Shown piece by piece: positions 1-12,826 of a DNA stretch of 64,000 bases. Position numbers and translations under genes: made by a program. The notes under the pieces are model-generated. The model made no database searches. It had not been told where the DNA came from and worked only from the letters and a program-made list of their open reading frames with translations. The stretch spans positions 53,236,975-53,300,974 of the forward strand of contig CM068580.1 in NCBI GenBank assembly GCA_035048485.1, given 5' to 3'. Numbering within the stretch: position 1 is the first letter of the stretch; every line of letters starts with the position of its first letter. The stretch comes from Pteria penguin. Lineage: Eukaryota; Mollusca; Bivalvia; Pterioida; Pteriidae.

Positions 1-914
1 TAAGATCTGGGAAAGGGGGGGGTGATATACACTATATTTGCTTAATTTTATTCTTGTAAGATAACCGCATGGTAGATGTGAGTAGTGTGAAGGGAAACAT
101 ACAACAGATTCTTGTTACAAAACAATATGGGAAATACATTCTTCCATATATATTCCCGCAATCGGACAAATCGACCCCCCTGAATTAGCATCGGTCACCA
201 TGGCAAGGGGCGAGCCGAGATAGGCATGCTTTTCTACTCGACACACTTGTTAGCAATATATAATACACAAAGATCAGATTTGCATAAAATTTGAATGAAA
301 TGTCAAAATGAAGACTTTTTCACTTTTTCATCATGATTTTTCTTTTTGTAAGCCGGGAAATCATTCTGACTTTAAACGTAGTTTGATGAAATTGAATATG
401 TAAAATAGTTTGTATTTAAAGAGTAACTTTGTCATCCAGTCACCGGGACAGGCTTACGAAAGTAAATAAGGATACAAATGCTGCCCTTTCAAATGCTGTA
501 AGGTCGTCTGGTTTGTACGGATTTATAACTGACAACATTTTTCGCGTTTTACATTGTTGAGTCAAGATATATGTGTATTCGAACAAATATTGTGATGTGC
601 CGTATATCTTCGTGATTTATTGCGATAAAAGCTATAATTGAAATAATTATGAAACCTTAGTTCCGAGCACAAGACATATATTGATATATGTTTAACGCAT
701 TTTATTATTGTAAATAAATACAGTGATTAATGCATACATCTTCTGCGCTTCTTACAATGATGTTTATTTAAAAAAATACTTTTAAAAACTTCATTGCAAC
801 AGAAACATTAATTTGATGGTAGATAAGCAATGCATATAACTATATTTTGTTAATTTGTATTAATAAAATCTCCAGCAATGATAACGACTTACTTTCATGA
901 TAATATAACATTCA
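1..914. other. no gene seen
   Basis: AT-rich unique sequence downstream of RET. No convincing exon, RNA gene or repeat recognised. Confidence 0.5.
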
Positions 915-980
915 GACCTGGAGTAGTGGTTAATTGCATGGCTTGCAGTGCAGGAGATCCAGGTCCGATTTCCCAACCAG
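915..980 (+). repeat. tRNA-derived SINE head
   Basis: A-box-like GAGTAGTGGTTAATTGCATG and B-box-like AGGTCCGATTTCC about 35 bases apart give the internal pol III promoter layout of a tRNA-derived short interspersed element. It does not fold as a full tRNA (no matching acceptor stem). Confidence 0.5.
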
Positions 981-1200
981 CCAAATTAATCTCAGACACA
1001 AAAACGTATATAGTCATTGCATGCACTGCATTTAAATAATTATGATAAAATGAAATAAAAAGAATGAATTAAAAATGATAATCAATACATTGTGATTTAA
1101 AAGCGCTGTTGTCATGCAGTAACCTTCATAATAAAGGTATGACTAAACAGCCTAGAATGTCCTACTTATACAGAGAGAGAGACTGTCCTACAGAGGGAGC

Positions 1201-2110
1201 GAGACGCAGACTGGTCTACAAACACAGATTGAAACTCTTCTACAGAGAAATCGAGACGCAGACTGGTCTACAAACACAGATTGAAACTCTTCTACGGAGA
1301 AATCGAGACGCAGACTGGTCTACTAACACAGATTGAGACTCTTCTACAGAGAAATCGAGACGCAGACTGGTCTACAAACACAGATTGAGACTCTTCTACG
1401 GAGAAATCGAGACGCAGACTGGTCTACAAACACAGATTGAGACTCTTCTACAGAGAAATCGAGACGCAGACTGGTCTACAAACACAGATTGAGACTCTTC
1501 TACAGAGAAATCGAGACGCAGACTGGTCTACAAACACAGATTGAGACTCTTCTACAGAGAAATCGAGACGCAGACTGGTCTACAAACACAGATTGAGACT
1601 CTTCTACAGAGAAATCGAGACGCAGACTGGTCTACAAACACAGATTGAGACTCTTCTATAGAGAAATCGAGACGCAGACTGGTCTACTAACACAGATTGA
1701 GACTCTTCTACGGAGAAATCGAGACGCAGACTGGTCTACAAACACAGATTGAGACTCTTCTACAGAGGGAGCGAGACGCAGACTGGTCTACAAACACAGA
1801 TTGAAACTCTTCTACAGAGAAATCGAGACGCAGACTGGTCTACTAACACAGATTGAGACTCTTCTACGGAGAAATCGAGACGCAGACTGGTCTACAAACA
1901 CAGATTGAGACTCTTCTACAGAGAAATCGAGACGCAGACTGGTCTACAAACACAGATTGAGACTCTTCTACAGAGAAATCGAGACGCAGACTGGTCTACA
2001 AACACAGATTGAGACTCTTCTACGGAGAAATCGAGACGCAGACTGGTCTACAAACACAGATTGAGACTCTTCTACAGAGAAATCGAGACGCAGACTGCTC
2101 TACAAACACA
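1201..2110 (+). repeat. 52-bp minisatellite, about 17.5 copies
   Basis: Unit begins GAGACGCAGACTGGTCTAC and continues through AACACAGATTGAGACTC. Copies differ by a few substitutions (CTACAGAG/CTACGGAG, TACAAAC/TACTAAC, GATTGAGAC/GATTGAAAC). The last copies grade into the degenerate array that follows. Confidence 0.95.
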
Positions 2111-4405
2111 AAGTGAGATTGTTCTACAGAGGGAACGAGACGCAGACTGCTCTACAAACACAGAGTGAGACTGTTCTACACACACACACACACACAGATA
2201 GACAGACAGACTGTCCTACAGAAAGAGAGAATGAGAGAGTGTGTGTGTGTGTGACTGTTCTACACATGGGGAGTAAGACTGCCCTATACCCAGTGAGACT
2301 GCCCTACATAGAGAGAATAAAACTGCCTAACACTGGGATTCAGACTGCCCTACACAGAGTGAGACTGCTCAACACACAAAGTGAGACTGCTCTACACGGA
2401 GTAAGACTGTCCTACACAGAGAATGAGACTGTCCAACACAGAGAGTGAGACTGCCCTACACATATAATGAGACTGTCTTACATACATAGAGAGAGACTGC
2501 TCTACTCAAAGAGAGTGAGACTGCACTACATACAAAGAGTGAAACTTCCATGCCCTCAGAGAATGAGACTGTCCTACCCACGGGGAGTGAGAGTGCCTTG
2601 TACAGAGAACGAAACTGCCCTACAAAGATAGAGAAACTGCCCTATGCACAGAGAGTGAGACTGCCCTACACACAGAGAGTGAGACTGTCCTACACAAAGT
2701 CACAGAGAGTAAGACTGTCCAAAACAGAGAAGATGAGACTTTCCTACCACAGAGAGTGAGACGTCCCTACACACAGAGAGTGAGTCTACCCTACATACCG
2801 AGAGTGATACTGTCCCACACAGAGTGAGACTATCTTACACACAGGGAGTGAGAGACTGTCACACACACACAGAGTGAAACTATCCTACACACAGAGAGTG
2901 TACTGACACAGAGAGTGAGACTGACACACACACACAGTGAGACTGTCCTACAAACAGAGAGCGAGACTGCCATACACACAGAGAGTTAGACTGTCCTACG
3001 AAGATAATGAGACCGCACTACATAGAGAGTGACACACAAAGAATGAAACTACCTTAAACAGAGTCAGACTTCAACACAGTTCATCACACAAAAAGTAGCA
3101 CTGATCTGTAAAGAGAGAGAGAGAGAGAACGTGAATAAGCCCTACTCAGCGTGGAGCATAAAACTAACCTACAGAGAGAGTGGCACTGTTATACACACAG
3201 AGTGAGATTGTTCTTCAGAGAGAGAGAAAGAGAGAGACAGAGACTCTTTTACACACAGAGAGTGAGACTATCATACACAGAAAATGAGTGAGACTGTTCT
3301 GCATAGAGAGACAGTGAGACTTGCGTACACACAGTGAGTAAAACGCTTGTACAAACAGATACTGTTCTACACACAGAAAGTGAGACTGACCTACACAAGA
3401 GGAGTGAGACTGTTCTATACACAAGGAGTGAGACTGTTCATGAAACTTCCATGCCCTCAGAGAATGAGACTGTCCTACCCACGGGGAGTGAGAGTGCCTT
3501 GTACAGAGAACGAAACTGCCCTACAAAGATAGAGAGACTGCCCTATGCACAGAGAGTGAGACTGCCCTACACACAGAGAGTGAGACTGTCCTACACAAAG
3601 TCACAGAGAGTAAGACTGTCCAAAACAGAGAAGATGAGACTTTCCTACCACAGAGAGTGAGACGTCCCTACACACAGAGAGTGAGTCTACCCTACATACC
3701 GAGAGTGATACTGTCCCACACAGAGTGAGACTATCTTACACACAGGGAGTGAGAGACTGTCACACACACACAGAGTGAAACTATCCTACACACAGAGAGT
3801 GTACTACACAGAGAGTGAGACTGACACACACACACACAGTGAGACTGTCCTACAAACAGAGAGCGAGACTGCCATACACACAGAGAGTTAGACTGTCCTT
3901 CGAAGATAATGAGACCGCACTACATAGAGAGTGACACACAAAGAATGAAACTACCTTAAACAGAGTCAGACTTCAACACAGTTCATCACACAAAAAGTAG
4001 CACTGATCTGTAAAGAGAGAGAGAGAGAGAGAACGTGAATAAGCCCTACTCAGCGTGGAGCATAAAACTAACCTACAGAGAGAGTGGCACTGTTATACAC
4101 ACAGAGTGAGATTGTTCTTCAGAGAGAGAGAAAGAGAGAGACAGAGACTCTTTTACACACAGAGAGTGAGACTATCATACACAGAAAATGAGTGAGACTG
4201 TTCTGCATAGAGAGACAGTGAGACTTGCGTACACACAGTGAGTAAAACGCTTGTACAAACAGATACTGTTCTACACACAGAAAGTGAGACTGACCTACAC
4301 AAGAGGAGTGAGACTGTTCTATACACAAGGAGTGAGACTGTTCTACACAGACAGTGAGACTGTTCTACATAGAGAGAGATACTTCTGCACACAGTGAGTG
4401 AGAAA
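2111..4405 (+). repeat. degenerate short-unit array (GAGTGAGACTGTCCTACACA-like)
   Basis: Diverged units of roughly 18-26 bases built on GAGTGAGACTG(T/C)CCTACACACA, with CA and GA microsatellite patches. It shares the GAGAC...CTAC core with the adjoining 52-bp array, suggesting a common origin. Confidence 0.85.
2541..4343 (+). repeat. 0.9-kb tandem segmental duplication inside the array
   Basis: About 2541-3439 is repeated at about 3442-4343 with only a few indels (for example one extra GA pair, one changed base). The offset grows from 901 to 904 bases along the copy. A recent duplication superimposed on an old degenerate minisatellite. Confidence 0.9.
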
Positions 4406-7400
4406 TCCTTAGATGTTAAATCATATTAAGAAACTTTTCACGATCTCCATATCCCATCCACTCATCGACAGTGTTATAGAAAGCGATAAAGAGAAGGATA
4501 CCCACTTGTAGTTCTAACAAAATATCTAAATCTTTGACACCTTATTGACATAAACTACCTGTATATGATTACGGGCAAACACCTGCCTCAGTAGAAATGC
4601 TTGCTTTATGGAGAGGTTTGAGCGACATTTGTTCCCCTTTGTAAACAGGAATGATAAGAATACTTGTCTGGATAAAGCTTCAATGACCTAATACAGTTCA
4701 ACAAAATTCAAGTATTTACCAATTCTCGCGTTTAGTACTTATTCACAACTAGAAAGTTGTATTAATGAATCGATGGTGGATCCGGCATTCTGTTGCTGTG
4801 CCTTTGTCTGTTCTTCCTCCTATAAACATGTATATGACCATGAAATAACAATGCCTTTTATTCTTTTTGTTTTGTTTTGTTTTTTTTTTTTTTTTCTCTT
4901 TTTTTTTTGCACTGAAATCTGTATTATTACTCCAAGTTGGAATCTGCATCATTGCAAAATATATTTTTGTATTTCTTAAGTTGTAAAGTATAAATATCCC
5001 AGGTATAAGATATAGCGTTTGAAACAAATAGGAAAGGGATGCTTACCATGCAGACACGATATAATTATGTATTAACAGGTTCATGGCCAGTCTATTGAAA
5101 TGGTAAAGTATATCTATAATGTGTTGAAGAAAAAATTAAGAAAAGAAGAAGAATTAATGCCATATATTATGAGTATGTCATGTTTTCATCGTTGAATTTA
5201 CTATGGGATGGCAAATACAAAAATAAATAAATAGATAAATAAATAAGTAAACAAGAGTACAACACTTTTGGTTTTTAATCTCCAACCCAAGTTAATTCAA
5301 ACATTAAAACATGTCGACAATAAAACAAGGCCGTAGAAAGCATTTCAAAGAAAAGGGGGGATTTCGTTGCGTTTTGTACGCGGTAAAATTTCTCCATGAT
5401 CGGGGCGCTCCCCCACCTTTAGCCCTTTGGCTCTTAGGGGCCTTTAAAATGAAAGACACATGTCCGTCTTCGATCTTTACCGGTGGAATATAACATGTAG
5501 GAAATTACATCAATACGAAGGATAGGATGACAAGTTAACGACCGTGTCTGTTAGATTCTAATTCAATCTGTTGTGATATGGGTTACATTAGCAAAATAGA
5601 TCCTTATCCAGGGTAATCATGAGATAGGTAGATAGGGGACTGATTATACTACGTCACAATGGTCAGGGTCTGATTCAGGGTAGGCAATACAGACCGAAAT
5701 AATGGCAGGCATACAGATTTACTTTGACAGAGGCATTGTTCCTTTTAAAATGTTCTGCATGTATAAAGTAAAGCAATTCAAAATTATTTTAGTATGCAGG
5801 TAAACTGAAGTGTATACACTTTTTACACACAAATACTTTTAATAATGACGACTGTATGCTCCTTTGTCGTGCTCCTGGATTCCTGCCTTAGTATCAGTAC
5901 AGAAAAATGATCGTCCACAGATAACATCCCACTGATCAGTAAATCGTCACATATTGTTTTGACCACCCCACACTATCGCGGCCATCTTTCCTTGGGGCAC
6001 TTGTTACACCTGTAGCCGATGATTAACTCATTTTTCTTCTTGGCGGTGTTAGGTTTTGACAAAAATAGCTTGAGGATAAGCCAGCCTTATCTGGTCTGAT
6101 CGCGGCATCCAATGCCTCACATTCTTTAAAACAATCGATTGGTGCAAAGAGAAGAATCAATTACACGATTGATATGTGTATCGATTTGTCATTCTCTAAA
6201 CTTCAAAAGTGTGTCGTTGTTTCATGTAATAAGACACAGACTGACAACGGTAAAGCGTAATAAAATGATGAAGATATTTATTACAAGGAAAAACCGGAAA
6301 CGGGGGTGGAGAAGGATACATACCTTTATTTTTTGTTTGTTTGTTTTTTGTTTATTTATTTTTTTTTTGTTTCTTTTTTAATATTATTTCTTTCTTCTTC
6401 TTCTTCTTCTTCTTCTTCTTCTTTGTCACCATCTGTTTAAAATGATGATTTTGATTTTTATACTCAATTCAGTTTTGTCCAATAATTCTATTGGATGTGT
6501 TATTATACAATATTCAGTTTTAGACATACATGTATGCATGTGTAATATGCTTATGATTATGCTATATTGTAAAGATGGAAGGTTATTTCGTTATTTTAGT
6601 GAGGTGTTATGTCACTTTCCGTAATACTTCAGTTATTGCACAAAGGAAACAGGGTATTATCCAAATCTTTCATTTAAACTCTCTCATTTTACATTCTAAA
6701 CATTCCGCTCATTTTCCTTGATATATGTTATTTACAAATATTATTTACTTATTTATTTTTGTCATACTTATATTGCTCTCTAGATATGTAATGATTATCA
6801 AGCATTTTTCAAAGATAAGAGAAATATGGACCACAACGCTCACCTGAGACAATGGGATATATCGTTCTGAATTTGATCTTATCATAAATGTTTATGTTAA
6901 ACTTAATACCGTGTGTCATAATAATGATGCATAGCCATTACTGAGTAAATATAGCCCGTTGCTCTTGAGAAGAGAACTTTTGAAATTATTTACTATGAGA
7001 ACTTACGTAAAACTTTTTGTCACTGGGCCGGGCGTTTATAAATACAGCAAGTCGTCTTCGTGAATATCAATCCTTAATACTACAGTCCCCTACTTCTAAT
7101 ATAACATTATTTAGGATTCTCTCTTCGGAATATTTAAAACCAAATCTCCATTTAAAGTCTATTGAAAAAAATATCGTCAATTAGGACGAGGTTAAAAAAT
7201 TGTATTTGGGCCTTCCCTTGAATAAATTAACTACTTGATGTCGAAGGAATGATGTATGTCAAATACGACATAATTGTAGATTTTAACGTTTTAAATCATC
7301 TCCCATTATTTTTCACTAAGACCTATGATTTTTTTAGCCAACTTGAAAATTAAATTGAAATTTTGCAGTCGTAAAATATTTACAATTGCATTGACAGAAT

Positions 7401-8204
7401 CCCATAAAATTTTATTCCAACGAAATTCACTAGTGCCATGGATTCTGATGTGCTAATATATATTCATAATTGCCCCCCTCCCAATATACGATGTCAATCT
7501 CTCGTGACTAGTACCCATCTACAATGTACATTTGACATCATAACTATTCTCCTCATTGGTTGTTCCATACCATAAGAATCACGTGATTTCTAGATGGATT
7601 ATAAATACTTTGAACTCGTGAAAACTTCTTTTACAGGGAAGCATCCATCCAATTTTAACAGGTAACAGAAAGACTCTCTCTCTGTCTATTTGTTTTAAAC
7701 TATATTCCTGTCCAAAGGGTCGGCATTTTTCAGGATCCTAACATCCCATTTTCCCCTGGGTTTTACCTGTCTATGATCATAAAAAGTCCTACTCTTTTTT
7801 TCAACACCTACTATCAAATAAAAGAAAATAAATAAATAAATAATAAAACATTTTAAAAGGCGATAAAAGTCATATCTTAAATAGAAATAGAAATCGACAG
7901 TATGAAATCTTATTTGTGGACTTAATCTCGTTAGAAAACTTTATTCGACAACTAGATTTTCACGCTTTTACAGAATAATGCAGTGATAGTTACTGACAGA
8001 TATATGATACAACAATTCTTTATTCTTCATTTTACTTGTTCTCTTCTTGGGATATCAAACGAGTTATATTGTTGTTCTTGAGTCATTGTACAAGATTCTT
8101 TATAAGCTTACTCCTACTCAACTGTTTATGTTATCCATTAAGATAAAAAATAAAGCTTACATAATACTAGTGTATATATATTTTTATAAGTCATTGCGAA
8201 GTTG
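4406..8204. other. no gene seen; simple-sequence patches only
   Basis: Unique AT-rich DNA. Contains T-rich runs at about 4,866-4,908, an AAAT/AAAT-like patch at about 5,217-5,250, and (TTC)n at about 6,391-6,424. The segment around 5,300-5,480 may be an old dispersed repeat. No exon recognised on either strand. Confidence 0.5.
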
Positions 8205-8394
8205 TTGTTGTTGTTTTGGGAGGTTTTTATTTGGGGGGGGGGGGGTTGTTTGCATTGTTTTCGGGGGTTTTGTTTGTTTTTTTGTTTTAGTTTTTGGTTT
8301 CTTGGGGTGCGTTTGTTGTTTGTTTGTTTGGTTGGTTGGGGTTTTTTTTTGGGGAGGGGGGGGGTTGTTGTTTTTGTTTTTTGGTGGCATCATT
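8205..8394 (+). repeat. T/G-rich low-complexity tract with G runs
   Basis: Almost free of A and C for nearly 190 bases, with runs of 12 and 8 or more G. The open frames across it (on both strands) are artefacts of composition. Confidence 0.9.
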
Positions 8395-8565
8395 CACCTG
8401 GTGTATCGTCTCATTGTATTCATACAAAGGACCCTCGCAAAGCAGTAAGGGATCTTTTTACGTGCCACCATGATTTGGGTCATACCGTATTATATCTCAT
8501 TAAATTACCGAGAAATATCCGAGCGGCTTCAGTAGAAATCGAACCCTTATCATTATTCCAAAATT
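8395..8565 (+). repeat. dispersed repeat copy (family shared with 22.3, 42.7 and 62.7 kb)
   Basis: Shares the core CAGTAAGGGATCTTTTTACG and GTGCCAC with the copies near 22,430 (plus) and 62,730 (minus). Diverged and truncated. Confidence 0.55.
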
Positions 8566-8730
8566 CTTGGTATTAGAACTCTTTGTAGTTGTTGGTAATG
8601 TAGATTTGACCTGTGTAATGACAAGTTTGGCTTTCAGTCAGGTGGTTGCCATTTCGGTTTTAGTCATGACAGTTGTGCAACCTGTTGTTGGGAAATAAAA
8701 CCAGAAAAAGGATACGTCAACGTCAACGTT

Positions 8731-9125
8731 GACATGTCAAAAATCTATGTCAATTACGAGCGTGCTCCACAGTAGGTCAACCTACTGACATAACAAAGAC
8801 CTATGTCAATCACGAGCGTGCTCCACAATAGGTTAACATGCTGACATAACAAAGACCTATGTCAATCACGAGCGTGTTCCACAATAGGTCAACATGCTGA
8901 CATAACAAAGACCTATGTCAATCACGAGCGTGCTCCACAGTAGGTCAACATGCTGACATAACAAAGACCTATGTCAATCACGAGCGTGCTCCACAGTAGG
9001 TCAACATACTGACATGCGTAAGATCTATGTCAATCACTTGCGTACTCCACAATAGGTCAACATGCTGACATATCAAAGACCTACATGTATGTAAATCATG
9101 AGCGTGCTCCACAGTAGTTCATCAA
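8731..9125 (+). repeat. 56-bp minisatellite, about 7 copies
   Basis: Unit GACCTATGTCAATCACGAGC followed by GTGCTCCACA(G/A)TAGGTCAAC and ATGCTGACATAACAAA. Outer copies are more diverged, as usual in a shrinking array. Confidence 0.93.
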
Positions 9126-9144
9126 GTGATTGAGCCACGCTTAG

Positions 9145-9154
9145 ATATTCATAT

Positions 9155-9193
<39 letters not shown>

Positions 9194-9394
9194 CTTATTC
9201 ATTCATTCATTTATTCATTCATTCATTCATTCATCTACAATACAGTCGTTGTTTGTATAAATACAATAAAACACTACATTTTTCTGTACGTTTTGGTCAG
9301 CTGCCTTCCTCCGCGGATGAAAAGAATTAAAAAAAATCCGCTGAGAAGGCCGCCGGCCGAAACGTACAGAAAAACGTGGTGTTATTGTCTGATT

Positions 9395-9445
<51 letters not shown>

Positions 9446-9447
9446 TC
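9145..9447. repeat. palindromic element between two ATTT microsatellites
   Basis: (ATTT)n/(ATTC)n at 9,150-9,235 and (TTTA)n at 9,394-9,447 flank an imperfect inverted repeat at about 9,263-9,390. Arms read TTTTTCTGTACGTTTTGGTC and, inverted, TTTTTCTGTACGTTTCGGCC, with a loop of about 20 bases. Looks like a small foldback element. Confidence 0.75.
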
Positions 9448-10040
9448 ATGACTCGGACATTGAATAACGGATCCAGACTTAAGAAAATCATTGTCTCTAC
9501 AAGAATTGGAGGTTAAAGAAATAGGAGATAGCGATAGCAATAGTTTGTTGTTATAGATAAGTATAATATATAGAAATGTTTTAAACCTTTTTTTAAAAAA
9601 TGTAACATTACCATAAAATTTAAATAAAACAACACCTCATCCTCTAAAACTCTTATTCATACGGTAAATGACCTGTCTGAATTTTCTCACAACAAAAGAG
9701 GGTACCTCAATGGACTCCTGGGTAATATTCAGGTCAAAAGCAACAGCACCTGTAAGGGGACTTGAATGAATTAGTTATGTCAGATTTAATTAAAAATAAA
9801 ATTGTTCCATTATCTCTAAAACAAAACGTCCCACAGTGACCCAAATAACATTCGAATAATGCACGACAACACTTCTTTTAAAAGACACCATTCTAGATCA
9901 CACAGATACATTCGATTTTTCAATCTATACATCCAGTCTGAAGAAGAAGCTTGTCAAAGGAAGGTATTTTTTGGTAATATTATCTACCTTGGATCCACTT
10001 TTTACTGTCTCATCTTAAAGATAGGACACCGACGATCAGA
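9448..10040. other. no gene seen
   Basis: Unique AT-rich sequence leading into the 36-bp array. Nothing recognised. Confidence 0.5.
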
Positions 10041-10365
10041 GAGTCGAACACGGAACCCCTCAGTCATGAGCCAAGAGAGTCGAACACGGGACCCCTCAGT
10101 CATGAGCCAAAAGAGTCGAACACGGGACCCCTCAGTCATGAGCCAAGAGAGTCGAACACAGGACCCCTCAGTCATGAGCCAAGAGAGTTAAACACGGGAA
10201 CCCTCAGTCACGAGCCTAGAGAGTCGAACACGGAACCCCTCAGTCATGAGCCAAGAGAGTCGAACACGGGACCCCTCAGTCATGAGCCAAGAGAGTCGAA
10301 CACGGAACCCCTCAGTCATGAGCCAAGAGAGTCGAACACGGGACCCCTCAGTCATGAGCCAAGCC
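10041..10365 (+). repeat. 36-bp minisatellite, 9 copies
   Basis: Unit GAGTCGAACACGGGACCCCT then CAGTCATGAGCCAAGA. The length is a multiple of three, so it reads as a 12-residue repeat (ESRTRDPSVMSQ); one copy carries a stop, arguing against coding. Confidence 0.93.
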
Positions 10366-11628
10366 CGTTAACTTACGTCGGTTCATATGGTTCTGAAAGA
10401 AGATGGATGGAAGAATGCATCGCCATCGTTATGACCAAAGTTCACAAGATCCATCAACTCAGGCCTCATTAAAGGAGAGCTGGGGCCCCGGTAACCTCTC
10501 TCTCTACCAGCCGTCACTGACATGGAAATATTACGTCATTCTATTGTATTACTTTATGTAATACATAAAAATCTTTGATAAACATTTCATGCTGTCTATA
10601 TACTAAGAGCAGACACGTGGCATCGTTGATGCTAAATTAGATTTTACTTTATGAGGCTTTTACATGCTGAAAGTTACTTTATAGTTTGCAAAAGTACACG
10701 TTATGTCTCTTGTTCTGATATGTTTATGTTACATGGATAATGTTTCCATCATTTATTGTATCTAACTTCAGTCGATATCGTAAGCATATATATTTTATTG
10801 TTTCGGGGTTTTTTTTAAATATAATTATTATTATTATTAAATAAAGCCAGTTACTAACATGTATTCTATCAAAATTTATCAAGCTGATCAATGCAGGTTT
10901 CAGTTTTCGGAGTACGAGTCTTCTAAAGATGAGTAACTCTTACTAGCTGACTGTGGATTTTTTTTCAAGATTGTATTCTAAAATCGTAATATTTGTTCTC
11001 AATAATTTATGCTTTTATCGTCTATGAGAATGCAGAATATAAGAACATCTGAAACGCCATATTCAGTATATTTTTGCAAAGCAAAATATGGCAAAGAGCC
11101 GCCTTTTCGGAAAATTTCATGACAAATGAAGTCTTTTTGTTAAAAAGATAAATTCCCTTGGTGTCATTTAATATAAAGAAAACAAGGTAATGTCGTATTT
11201 TCCTTGCAAGGCCAAAGTTAAATTCGGTTAATAGTAATACTAAGAATTAAAAACAAAACACTTCAAACATTTAATCATATTTAGGTATATAATTGGAATG
11301 ACAAGTGTAAACTTCCATTCTCCAAATATGGCAAAGAGCCGCCTTTTCGGACATGAGCATTACAATGAAAACAAACTATAAATATACAATATACCACTGG
11401 GGAAAGTTTTCGGTTCAAGATTTTAAAGAAAGAGGAAGAAAGCATTCCAACCTTGCTGTTTTGATGCAGTCACATGACTGTAAATCATGAATATTCAATA
11501 TTGGAGTATTGATTTTTTTTCCCGAAACTCGATAATTGAGCGAACTTGTCTAAAGATTTTTTTATATATAGAAGTTAGGAAATTGTAAACCAAATATAAG
11601 TAATTATATACATTCAACAAACATCAGA
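10366..11628. other. no gene seen; one 28-bp motif repeated
   Basis: Unique AT-rich DNA. The only structure noted is AAATATGGCAAAGAGCCGCC plus TTTTCGGA at 11,084-11,111 and again at 11,324-11,351. Confidence 0.5.
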
Positions 11629-12228
11629 CCGGTACGGAAGCTCATTTAGGACCTATCAAAATATTTTTGAATTTGATATAACGCATTCTTGAATTTGTTA
11701 AAACGGATTAAATTCGTTTTAAAAAAAATTTGAGGAATTCGTTATAACGAATAGGGACCTATCAAAACTTTTTTTGAATTTGATATAACGAATTCTTGAA
11801 TTAGTTAAAACGATTAAATTCGCTTTAACGAATTCTTGAATTTGTTAAAACGGATTAAATTCGTTTTAACAAATTTGAGGAATTCGTTATAACGTATTAA
11901 ATCTGTTATAACAAATCTGAGGAATATATGAATTTAAGAATTCGTTATTTCGAATTTAATTTGTTAAAACGAATTTCAAAATCTGTTAAAACGAATTCAA
12001 TAAATTTGTTATAACAGATTTAATTGGTTATAATGTATTCCTCATATTTCTTATAACAGATATATTCGTTATGACGAATTCCTCAAATTTTTTAAAACGA
12101 ATTTAATCCGTTTTAACAAACTCAAGAATTCGTTAAAACGAATTTAATCCGTTTTAACAAATTCAAGAATTCGTAATATCAATTCAAAAACATTTTTGAT
12201 AGGTCCTAAATAGGCTTCCGTAGACCGG
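11629..12228. mobile_element. 600-bp palindromic element (MITE-like)
   Basis: Terminal inverted repeats start ACCGGTACGGAAG on the left and, inverted, CCGGTCTACGGAAG on the right, both continuing TTTAGGACCTATCAAAA. The interior is built from AATTCGTTATAACGAA-type inverted words repeated many times. The left arm carries an internal duplication of its GGACCTATCAAAA segment. No open frame. Target duplication not clear. Confidence 0.85.
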
Positions 12229-12751
12229 CAATAAACCGTAGAAAATTTGTCTCTTTAATGCATTTCAGCAGAGCACCGATAAGTGATAACTCATAACTCA
12301 CAATGAATTTGGTACCTGAGAAGGAGGAAGAAAAGTCTCCAGAAAAGCTGAATTCACGCTCAGGCTTGATCATAAAACTGTAACACAAAGTTATACATTA
12401 AGCGTTGGAATTTGATTCGTTAGTTGTGCACAGAACATTCATTTGAACATGAGACTGTATTTAAAAACTCATATCCACTGGACCGATTTTCTGTATTTAT
12501 ATGAAATTATTACCCATTTCTTCGTTTTGTTTTATCGTTGTCATGATTGTACCCACCGTGTAGTACACAAGGCCACCAATTGTAAAATCTGGTAGACGAT
12601 ACGGCATGCTTTTCCTAGAGAGCTGTTTAGAAATCAATAATCGGTTTTGCAATCATGGGCAGATCGCCGTAAAAAATGTACATGTATATACAATATTTTC
12701 ACATTTTCTGAAAAAGAAGCAGTGTTGGAAGAGTTTTGTGTGAATTTGCTG

Positions 12752-12826
12752 CAGGGCACATTTGTTGGGATTCATACCCAGGGCCCTCTGCCTACCAACT
12801 GGATGTTCTTATGACTGAGTTACGCG
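12752..12826 (-). repeat. tRNA-derived SINE head
   Basis: Minus strand: TAACTCAGTC-type A-box region, then GGTAGGCAGAGGGCCCTGGG running into the B box GGGTATGAATCCC. Degenerate acceptor stem, so a SINE relic rather than a tRNA gene. Confidence 0.5.

Noticed and set aside
2113..4392. Several 60-110-codon frames on both strands
   Set aside because: All lie in the degenerate GAGACTG minisatellite and recur identically in the 0.9-kb duplicated block.
9859..10191. Open frame with 12-residue ESRTRDPSVMSQ repeats
   Set aside because: 36-bp minisatellite read in frame; a later unit contains a stop and the upstream part has no coding character.
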